Below, in pieces: positions 1 through 6,069 of a stretch of DNA of 7,112 nucleotides. Under the pieces are notes generated by a model. The model ran no database searches. It saw only the letters and a list, made by a program, of their open reading frames with translations, and had not been told where the DNA came from. The position numbers were made by a program, and so were the translations under genes. The first letter of the stretch is position 1. Each line of letters starts with the position of its first letter. This DNA comes from Candidatus Didemnitutus sp. (GTDB taxonomy: Bacteria; Verrucomicrobiota; Verrucomicrobiia; Opitutales; Opitutaceae): positions 1 to 7,112 of the forward strand of contig JAUXOH010000198.1 of the NCBI GenBank assembly GCA_030682505.1, in the 5' to 3' direction.

Positions 1-2
1 GC

Positions 3-2012
3 CTCGGGGCGCTCGACTTCGGGCTCATCGTCCATGGCGCGGTCATCATCAACGAGAATTGCCTACGCCGTTTTGGCCAGGAACAAGGCCGCTTGCAGCG
101 CCTGTTGACCAAGCCCGAACGTTTCGCCCTCGCCGCCAACGCCACCGCCGAGGTCATCAAGCCGTCCCTTTTCGGCGTGTTCATCATCACCGTCGTCTAT
201 CTGCCCATCTTCGCCCTTACCGGCGTGGAGGGGAAGATGTTTCACCCCATGGCCTTCACGGTCGTCACGGCCCTGTTCGGGGCGATGGTCCTCTCGATCA
301 CCTTTGTGCCCGCAGCGGTCGCGCTCTTCGTCACCGGCAAGGTTTCCGAACAGGACAACCTCGCGATCCGCGGGGCGAAGTCGCTCTACCGGCCCGTGCT
401 CCGCTTTGTCATGTCGGTGCGCCCGGCGGCGGCGCTGGCCGCGGTCATCTTGATCGCGCTCGCCGGAATCGCGGCCTCCAAAATGGGCACCGAATTCATC
501 CCCCATCTCGACGAAGGCGACATCGCGATGCATGCCCTCCGCATCCCCGGCACCAGCCTCACCCAGTCCCTCAAGATGCAGGGCGAAGTGGAGGACGCCA
601 TGAAATCGTTTGGTGAGGTTGACAAGGTCTTCGCCAAGATGGGCACGGCCGAAGTGGCCACCGATCCGATGCCGCCGAGCGTCGCCGACACGTACTTGAT
701 GCTGAAACCCCGCGCGCAATGGCCCGATCCCAAGCGCAGCAAGGCCGATCTCATCGCCGCGATGGAAGCCGCCGCCGCCGCGGTGCCGGGCAACAACTAT
801 GAATTCACCCAACCGATCCAGATGCGGTTCAACGAACTCATCTCCGGCGTGCGCTCCGATGTGGCCGTGAAGGTCTATGGCGACGACCTCGACGTCATGA
901 CCGGGGTCGGCAAACAGATCGAAGCCACCCTCAAGGCCATCGCCGGTGCCGCCGATGTGAAGATCGAGCAAACCACGGGGTTGCCCCTGCTCACCCTGCA
1001 CCTCGACCGTGAAGCCATTGCCCGTTACGGCCTCGCCGTCTCCGACGTACAGGAAATTGTCTCGATCGCCCTCGGCGGTTCCGTTGCCGGCCAGGTCTTT
1101 GAAGGCGACCGCCGCTTCGATCTCATCGTGCGTCTGCCGGAAAATCTGCGCACCGATCTCAACACCCTCGGCAATCTGCCCGTACCGTTGCCCTCGCTGG
1201 AGCACGACGAGGGCCGGCTGCGGTCCACGCCGATGCAGACCCTGGAACACGGTGTCGCCGGAACCGTCGCCCGGTCGTTCATCCCGCTCCGCGAGGTCGC
1301 CACGATGGTGATCGCTCCGGGACCCAACCAGATCAGCCGCGAAAACGGCAAGCGTCGCGTGGTCGTCACGGCCAATGTGCGCGGGCGCGACCTCGGCGGC
1401 TTTGTCGCTGAGGCCCAGCAACGCATCGGCGACTCCGTGGCCGTGCCCGCGGGCTACTGGCTCGAATACGGCGGCACCTTCGAGCAACTCATCTCGGCGA
1501 GCCATCGCCTCCGCATCGTCGTGCCGGCGACGCTCCTTCTGATCTTCGGCCTGCTCTTCATGAGCTTTGGGAATGCGAAGGACGCGCTGCTGGTGTTCAC
1601 CGGCGTTCCGCTCGCGCTCACCGGCGGCATTGCCGCGCTGTGGTTGCGCGACATCCCGCTCTCCATCTCGGCTGGCGTGGGCTTTATCGCCCTTTCCGGC
1701 GTGGCCGTGCTCAACGGGCTGGTGATGATCTCCTTCATTCGCGCCCTGCGCGAAGGGGGCACGCCGCTCGACGCCGCGGTCGAGGAAGGCTGCCTCACGC
1801 GCTTGCGCCCAGTGCTCATGACCGCGCTCGTGGCCAGCCTCGGCTTCGTGCCGATGGCGCTCGCCACCGGCGCGGGCGCGGAGGTGCAGCGGCCCTTGGC
1901 GACCGTCGTCATCGGCGGCATCATCAGTTCCACGCTGCTCACGCTGGTCGTGCTGCCCGCGCTCTACCGCATGTTCCACCGGGAAACCGAAGCCCCGGAG
2001 ATTGTTCTGTGA
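3..2012 (+). CDS. czcA: CzcA/CusA-type heavy-metal RND efflux pump, C-terminal part (5' truncated)
   Basis: This is the inner-membrane, proton-driven pump of a tripartite (CzcCBA-like) exporter that moves divalent metal ions out through a periplasmic adaptor and an outer-membrane channel. The window begins inside the gene. The reading frame is open from base 3, and the first residues (GALDFGLIVHGAVIINEN, fragment residues 2-19) are the transmembrane helix 4 signature of heavy-metal RND pumps. The TTG at 93 is internal, not a start. The fragment has 669 residues, against about 1,050 for the family. The metal-site region PIQMRFNELISGVRSDVAV (near base 815) is of the CzcA (divalent ion) type rather than the CusA (Cu/Ag) type. 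The C-terminal helix bundle follows, with SGVAVLNGLVM near 1700-1730. Two oddities are present. The aspartate expected in 'VDGAV' is histidine (codon 33-35), and about 29 extra residues lie between LPVPLP and IPLREVA (1194-1280). The family is certain, but the exact metal is inferred. Confidence -1.
   Translation, partial: LGALDFGLIVHGAVIINENCLRRFGQEQGRLQRLLTKPERFALAANATAEVIKPSLFGVFIITVVYLPIFALTGVEGKMFHPMAFTVVTALFGAMVLSITFVPAAVALFVTGKVSEQDNLAIRGAKSLYRPVLRFVMSVRPAAALAAVILIALAGIAASKMGTEFIPHLDEGDIAMHALRIPGTSLTQSLKMQGEVEDAMKSFGEVDKVFAKMGTAEVATDPMPPSVADTYLMLKPRAQWPDPKRSKADLIAAMEAAAAAVPGNNYEFTQPIQMRFNELISGVRSDVAVKVYGDDLDVMTGVGKQIEATLKAIAGAADVKIEQTTGLPLLTLHLDREAIARYGLAVSDVQEIVSIALGGSVAGQVFEGDRRFDLIVRLPENLRTDLNTLGNLPVPLPSLEHDEGRLRSTPMQTLEHGVAGTVARSFIPLREVATMVIAPGPNQISRENGKRRVVVTANVRGRDLGGFVAEAQQRIGDSVAVPAGYWLEYGGTFEQLISASHRLRIVVPATLLLIFGLLFMSFGNAKDALLVFTGVPLALTGGIAALWLRDIPLSISAGVGFIALSGVAVLNGLVMISFIRALREGGTPLDAAVEEGCLTRLRPVLMTALVASLGFVPMALATGAGAEVQRPLATVVIGGIISSTLLTLVVLPALYRMFHRETEAPEIVL
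1997..2000 (+). promoter_or_regulatory. Ribosome binding site for the lipoprotein gene
   Basis: GGAG lies 8 bases upstream of the GTG at 2009, inside the last codons of the RND pump gene. It supports GTG as the start of the downstream lipoprotein and fits translation coupled to the upstream gene. No other gene in the window has as clear a Shine-Dalgarno. Confidence -1.
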
Positions 2013-2431
2013 AAATCAAACCCTCTTTCCCGCTTGCCGTCATCGTGGGCGCCCTGCTCCTCGCCGGTTGCGCCACCCCGTTCCGGGCGCCACCCGGCGC
2101 GGCCCATCTGCAACTTGACCGCGGCGACTCTCCCACGGTCATCGTGGACAAGATCTGGCTGGCCCGCGGCACCGGGCCGCTGGTCGTCGCGGGATCCGTG
2201 GTCCGCCGACTGGACGTCACCGATACGACTCAAACCCATCTCGATGTCACGCTCTATGATGCGGGGGGCGGAGTGCTGCGCCGGACCGTGGAGTATTTTG
2301 ATCCCCGGCAGATCCTGCCCCAACACCGCCGGCCAGCCACGGCGGACTACCGGATCATTCTCGATCCGCTGCCCGCCGGTGCCGTCCGCGTCGAAGTGCG
2401 GGCGCATGACGGCTCGCACGAAAACCCCTGA
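2009..2431 (+). CDS. Small lipoprotein, predicted beta-sandwich, coupled to the RND pump
   Basis: This is a 140-residue protein of unknown function. It begins with a basic N-terminus (MKIKPSF when the GTG is read as Met) and a hydrophobic stretch ending in the lipobox LLAGC, with Cys at about residue 22. It should therefore be exported and lipid-anchored. The rest reads as alternating beta-strands. The segment 'VVAGSVVRRLDVTDTTQTHL' followed by 'DVTLYDAGGGVLRR' recalls FxLyD/Ig-like domains found in small bacterial lipoproteins, but this is only a fold-level resemblance. There are no cysteines after the lipobox and no His cluster, so no metal site is evident. The GTG start overlaps the pump's TGA as GTGA, and a GGAG lies 8 bases upstream. 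This puts the protein in the efflux operon, where an accessory role at the outer membrane or periplasm is a guess. Confidence -1.
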   Translation: MKIKPSFPLAVIVGALLLAGCATPFRAPPGAAHLQLDRGDSPTVIVDKIWLARGTGPLVVAGSVVRRLDVTDTTQTHLDVTLYDAGGGVLRRTVEYFDPRQILPQHRRPATADYRIILDPLPAGAVRVEVRAHDGSHENP

Positions 2432-2494
2432 ATGCGTCGAGGCAGATCATCCAGCGGTGTTCCCCGGCTCCTCGCCCAGCCGTCTGGACGTTGC

Positions 2495-4588
2495 TCAGAA
2501 GATCCACCTCACACCGGCACCGACACGGCGGCCGGGAAGCGGGGCGGAATTTTTCAAGAATGAGGTGTGCGGCCGCGCCTCCTCGTTTGTCAGGTTCGAG
2601 CCGCGAACGAAAATTTCCCACGCGCCGTCGCCCCGCTCCTGCCGCCATGCCGCGTGAGCGCCGAGCAAGCCGTAGCCGGCGGACGGTTCCTCGTTGGCCG
2701 CCAAGCGGTTCTGCGCGCGCGTGAACTGCCAGTCCGCGCCCGCGCTCCACGGCCCCTGCTGCCATATCACGCCTACCGTGTGGCGCATGGCAGGAATCCG
2801 CGGCAACGGCCGCCCGCGACCATCCTCGGCGCGCGTGAAGTCCGTCGCGATCCGCAGGTCGAGCTTGTGTTGCGCGGTGTCGTGCAAGTGAAGAATGGCC
2901 TCCGCCTCCGCACCGTGAAAGTCCGCGTCGGTTGAGACGAATTGATAGACGTCCAACGTCTCCTCCCCGGCGAGAACGGCGGCCGGCGCAATCAGCACGT
3001 GGCCGCCCCGGTCAACCGCGACTTCGCCCGTGGCCGCCTCATGGAGGTAGCCGCTGAACTTGTTGGCGAACACGCTCACCTCGCCAGTCACAAACCCGAT
3101 GCGCCGGCGCACGTTCAACTCGGCGCCGAGCGATCGCTCGCGGGAGAGGGTGGCGTCGCCGATCTCGAAGGCTCCGGTGCCAAGGTGCGGGCCGTCAGCG
3201 TAGAGTTCCTGCGCGTTCGGCGCGCGCTCGGTGCGGGTGAGCGACAGTCCCACGACAAAGCCCGCGGCGGGATTCCAGACCGTGCCGACCGAGAAGCTGA
3301 ACATCCGGTCGTCACGCGCGCGGTCCGTGCCGTCGCGCAGGTCGATTTCTTGCGTCTCGAACCGGCCGCCGAACTGCGGCGTAAACGCGCCAACCCTGAA
3401 TTCCTCAAAGGCGAACAGCGCCAAGCTGGACGTCTGCGAGGGCGGCAGAAACGCCTCGTCGCCGAGCGCCTCGAGGCGGCTACGGCCAGCCTGCACGCCC
3501 CAGACGCCGGCGAGTCCGCCGAGATCGGTGTGCAACAGCTCGGCGCGCGCGTCGTAGCCCCGGTTGCTGAACGTCGTGCCGACCGTCCCGTCCTCCAGCT
3601 CGCGGTGCGAATAGTCCGCAGCGCCGACTTTCACGCGCGCACCGGAAAACAGCCCGAAGGCTTGCGTCGTCTCTCCTTGCAGATCGAGGCGGCGCTGCCG
3701 GAGGTCGATCTTCACGTCCTCTTCTTTCGGCACGCCGTAGAACGTGTCAAAACCACTGTAGGCAAACCCAAGGTGGCCAGCCGTGGTCACGAACGAGAGG
3801 CCGGCCGCGCCGCCTCGGGAATCGACGCCGGAATTCGGCAGCGCACCACGTGCGAATTCCGGCGCGGGCCCGCCGCCCGCCAGCGCCGCCGCCGTTTCCA
3901 CCGCACGGATCCCGGCGCTCTTGGCGTAGCCGGGAATTTTCACGTCGCTCGTTTGACGGCGAAATCCATCGAGGTGCAACACGACCGCGCGCTCACCGCT
4001 CAACGACGCCGCCACGTTCACGATGCCGCCCCACGCGTGTTCGTCTGTCGCTGTTTCGGCGCGAGCCTCGAGCAACCCGCTGATCGGGCGCACGGGCACT
4101 TCCGTTTCGATGCGATGCGTGAGGAGGTTGACCACACCGCCAACTGCGGAACTACCGTAGAGCAACGACGCCGGGCCGCGCACAACTTCGATGCGGTCGA
4201 TCAGGAACGGCTCCACGCCCACGGCGTGATCCGGACTCACGCTCGACGCGTCGATGGTGCCGGTGCCGTTCTCAAGGATGCGGATCCGGTCTCCGCCGAG
4301 GCCGCGAATTATGGGACGACTTGCGCCCGGACCGAAGAAAGTGGAACTGATGCCGGGCAGGCCGGCGAGCGTCTCGCCCAGCGAGGGCTGCTGGCGAAGG
4401 GAGAGCGCCGTGCCGGTGAGGATGCTCGTGGCCTGCGCGAGGTCGGTTTGGTTGCGCTGAAACGGCGAAGCCGAGACGACGAAGTGATCAAGCTTGACCG
4501 CGGGGTCGGTCGTGGCGGTCGTGGCGGCGGCGAGAGCGCCAACGGCAGTCAAGGTGGCAAAAGCGGAAAATGAAAAACGGGAAAACAT
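2495..4588 (-). CDS. ZnuD-like TonB-dependent outer-membrane receptor
   Basis: This 697-residue outer-membrane beta-barrel with an N-terminal plug takes up a scarce ligand, probably zinc, using TonB energy. The start was set at the ATG at 4588 because it gives a clean signal peptide (hydrophobic to about residue 25). The frame continues upstream to 4681 but without secretory character. A TonB-box-like stretch (VKLDHFVVSAS, residues 31-41) precedes the plug. Residues 79-154 contain PGISSTFFGPGASRPIIRG, DASSVSPDHAV and IEVVRGPASLLYGSSAVGG, which closely match the ZnuD zinc-receptor family. The C-terminal stretch NLTNEEARPHTSFLK and the final aromatic residue (WIF) are also family-typical. The extracellular loop around residues 284-296 lacks the His run often seen in ZnuD, so the ligand could be another metal. 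It lies 97 bases downstream of the small His-containing gene, probably in one transcript, and converges on the efflux operon. Confidence -1.
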   Translation of the reverse strand: MFSRFSFSAFATLTAVGALAAATTATTDPAVKLDHFVVSASPFQRNQTDLAQATSILTGTALSLRQQPSLGETLAGLPGISSTFFGPGASRPIIRGLGGDRIRILENGTGTIDASSVSPDHAVGVEPFLIDRIEVVRGPASLLYGSSAVGGVVNLLTHRIETEVPVRPISGLLEARAETATDEHAWGGIVNVAASLSGERAVVLHLDGFRRQTSDVKIPGYAKSAGIRAVETAAALAGGGPAPEFARGALPNSGVDSRGGAAGLSFVTTAGHLGFAYSGFDTFYGVPKEEDVKIDLRQRRLDLQGETTQAFGLFSGARVKVGAADYSHRELEDGTVGTTFSNRGYDARAELLHTDLGGLAGVWGVQAGRSRLEALGDEAFLPPSQTSSLALFAFEEFRVGAFTPQFGGRFETQEIDLRDGTDRARDDRMFSFSVGTVWNPAAGFVVGLSLTRTERAPNAQELYADGPHLGTGAFEIGDATLSRERSLGAELNVRRRIGFVTGEVSVFANKFSGYLHEAATGEVAVDRGGHVLIAPAAVLAGEETLDVYQFVSTDADFHGAEAEAILHLHDTAQHKLDLRIATDFTRAEDGRGRPLPRIPAMRHTVGVIWQQGPWSAGADWQFTRAQNRLAANEEPSAGYGLLGAHAAWRQERGDGAWEIFVRGSNLTNEEARPHTSFLKNSAPLPGRRVGAGVRWIF

Positions 4589-4618
4589 GGTGGTGGCTGG
4601 GTTCGGAGGCTTGGAAGC

Positions 4619-4636
4619 GCAGCCGACTCGGGCTGC
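4619..4636 (-). repeat. Small inverted repeat (possible stem-loop) in the leader of the receptor gene
   Basis: GCAGCC and GGCTGC form a perfect 6-bp inverted repeat around a 6-base loop. It lies in the 97-base gap between the small His-containing gene and the receptor gene. On the transcribed strand there is no U-tract after it, so it is not a standard terminator. It could be an mRNA processing or stability element, or chance in GC-rich DNA. Confidence -1.
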
Positions 4637-4685
4637 ACACAGACAGTGAGCCACGCCCAACAGGCGCGGCCCGATGATCACGAAC

Positions 4686-5024
4686 TCAAACCGACGGAGG
4701 GCCCCGCCCCGGCGGCAACCGGAAATCAGGGGCGGCGGGCGTCACGACGAACACCGGCCCGGCGACCACCTCGACAAAGACGTGGGGCGCGAAAAGCTGC
4801 CGAGGTATCTCCAGCGGTGCGGTGGCACCGCCGTTCCACAGCACGACCGCGCAGCCATCGTCCGCGCCCGAGGGCGCGTGATCGCCGGCGTGATCGTCGG
4901 CGTGGAGCAGATGGTGGAGATCGGCATTGGCCCCGAAGACGCCCAGCGCCAGCACCAAGCCCACGCACAGCACCACGAAAGTGCGGTGCCAGAAGGGAAC
5001 GAGGTGGCGGAGGGAGCGAATCAT
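4686..5024 (-). CDS. Small secreted or anchored His-containing protein (DUF2946-like)
   Basis: This 112-residue protein has a basic N-terminus, a hydrophobic segment at residues 15-34 (uncleaved anchor or signal peptide), then a short His-containing stretch (His 37, 38, 41, 45 and 49, with several Asp) and a single cysteine at 58 in DGCAVVLWNGG. It ends in a Pro-rich tail (PDFRLPPGRGPPSV). This architecture resembles small periplasmic proteins of the DUF2946 type that are often encoded beside metal-related TonB receptors. That assignment rests on pattern memory, not on a search. The ATG at 5024 has no strong Shine-Dalgarno. The gene is the upstream member of a probable unit with the ZnuD-like receptor. 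A role in binding or passing metal at the periplasmic face is an inference from the His/Asp cluster and the context. Confidence -1.
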   Translation of the reverse strand: MIRSLRHLVPFWHRTFVVLCVGLVLALGVFGANADLHHLLHADDHAGDHAPSGADDGCAVVLWNGGATAPLEIPRQLFAPHVFVEVVAGPVFVVTPAAPDFRLPPGRGPPSV

Positions 5025-5135
5025 GGACCGGAGCCACCAAGATGCATGACCGCAAAGGCGTCAAGCATGGTGGGGCAACCCCGGATTGAATCTTGAACAA
5101 AACCCCAATTGCCACGTTTATTGACACACCCCTGC

Positions 5136-5750
5136 ATGTCACCTGCTGTTGTTTTCGCCCCCGAACGCTGGCGCAAGCCCGTCTCCTTCATCTTTGCCGC
5201 CACTTGGCTAGCGATCGCCCTCCTGACAGTTCCGCAAGGATTTGCCACGGGATGGTTCGACGCGCTCGAGCTGCTCGGCTTCGTGCTTTTGATCATCGCT
5301 GCGCTGGGGCGCATCTGGGCCTTCACCTACATCTGCGGACGCAAGAATATCGAATTGTGCCGCAAGGGGCCGTATTCGCTCACGCGCAATCCGCTCTATC
5401 TCTTCTCCTTCATCGGCGTGTGCGGGGCGAGTCTCGCCCTCCAGAGCCTCATGCTTTTCGCCGGCAGCGCGGTCTTCTTTCTCGCCTACTACGCGTGGGT
5501 CATCCGCGCGGAGGAGAAACGCCTCGCCGTGCTGTTCAGTCCGGGCTTCACGGTCTACTGCCGCGACGTGCCGCGCTTCTGGCCACGTCTGGCGCGACCC
5601 GACCCGGGGGACGATATTACCGTCTCCCCGCGCTTGATCGCCCGCCATCTGACGGAGGGATTCTGGTTCCTTGCCACGATTGTGTTCATTGAGCTGATTG
5701 AGATGGGCAAGGTGGGCGCCTGGTGGCTGACCTTTGAGACGCGCTTCTAG
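5136..5750 (+). CDS. Isoprenylcysteine carboxyl methyltransferase-like membrane methyltransferase
   Basis: This 204-residue integral membrane protein is of the ICMT/phospholipid methyltransferase-like type, which uses S-adenosylmethionine to methylate a small or membrane-embedded substrate. Hydrophobic segments lie at about 16-33, 44-63, 88-122 (probably a hairpin of two helices) and 172-190. The cofactor-binding C-terminal signature is visible: GPYSLTRNPLY (78-88), RAEEKRL (124-130) and GFTVYCRDVPRFWP (137-150). The start chosen is the ATG at 5136. A TTG at 5109 in the same frame would add nine residues but has no better support. In bacteria the substrate of this family is usually unknown, and nothing here ties it to metals beyond position. 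It is transcribed away from the receptor unit, and its TAG stop overlaps the stop of the convergent DUF1653 gene. The family call is firm, but the substrate is unknown. Confidence -1.
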   Translation: MSPAVVFAPERWRKPVSFIFAATWLAIALLTVPQGFATGWFDALELLGFVLLIIAALGRIWAFTYICGRKNIELCRKGPYSLTRNPLYLFSFIGVCGASLALQSLMLFAGSAVFFLAYYAWVIRAEEKRLAVLFSPGFTVYCRDVPRFWPRLARPDPGDDITVSPRLIARHLTEGFWFLATIVFIELIEMGKVGAWWLTFETRF

Positions 5751-5986
5751 TCCGACTGACTCCGCTCGAACCGCGCCACACGCGCTCCGGCGAGCTCGAC
5801 GGTCCCGATAAACATCGCCGCCGGTCGCACCCAAAGTCCGCGCTGCCCGTAGAGAGCCTCGTAAACCACAAGCACCTCGAGCGTTTCCGTGTGCCGCGCC
5901 AGCCCCAGCACCTGGTATTCGTTGCCCTTGTAGTGGCGATAGCGGCCAGGCTTCGGTTCCGTCGGTAGGGGGGCGAGCATTTCCAT
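5747..5986 (-). CDS. DUF1653 family protein
   Basis: This 79-residue cytosolic protein consists almost entirely of a DUF1653 domain. The segment GRYRHYKGNEYQVLGLARH (14-32), followed by VVYEALYG and LWVRPAAMF (to about residue 59), is the family core. Function is unknown. The start used is the ATG at 5986. A second ATG at 5980 and a GTG at 6052 in the same frame are possible. The longer form would add a Cys-containing, poorly matching leader, so the shorter form is preferred. It runs divergently from the G3E GTPase (83 bases between starts) and converges on the methyltransferase, sharing CTAG with its stop. Any link to the metal genes is unproven. Confidence -1.
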   Translation of the reverse strand: MEMLAPLPTEPKPGRYRHYKGNEYQVLGLARHTETLEVLVVYEALYGQRGLWVRPAAMFIGTVELAGARVARFERSQSD

Positions 5987-6069
5987 GCCGCACCCCAGCA
6001 GAAGGCAGGCAGGTTGCAAACCGTCGCTTGCGGACTTGGCGGAATTGCTCACTGCTTACTGCCCCACCG

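Noticed and set aside
63..1979. Long minus-strand open frame (638 codons) opposite the RND pump gene
   Set aside because: Its translation is low-complexity, rich in Gly, His, Asp, Glu and Arg, typical of the antisense of a GC-rich gene. The plus strand gives a clear family match.
2451..2487. Possible bulged stem (CCAGCGG with CCGTCTGG) between the convergent lipoprotein and receptor genes
   Set aside because: The stem is short and bulged, the loop is over 20 bases, and no T-tract follows on either strand, so it is not a supportable terminator.
2942..4573. Long plus-strand open frame (543 codons) opposite the receptor gene
   Set aside because: The minus strand encodes an unmistakable TonB-dependent receptor. 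The plus-strand product is Arg/Ala-rich with no recognisable domain.
5072..5082. GGGG-CAA-CCCC mini-hairpin in the gap between divergent genes
   Set aside because: A 4-bp stem with a 3-base loop is expected by chance in GC-rich DNA and does not resemble a Zur or Fur box.
5093..5122. Possible promoter for the methyltransferase (TTGAAC, 18-base spacer, TTTATT)
   Set aside because: Each box matches the consensus at only four of six positions, and it would leave a leader of only a few bases before the ATG. Too weak to call.
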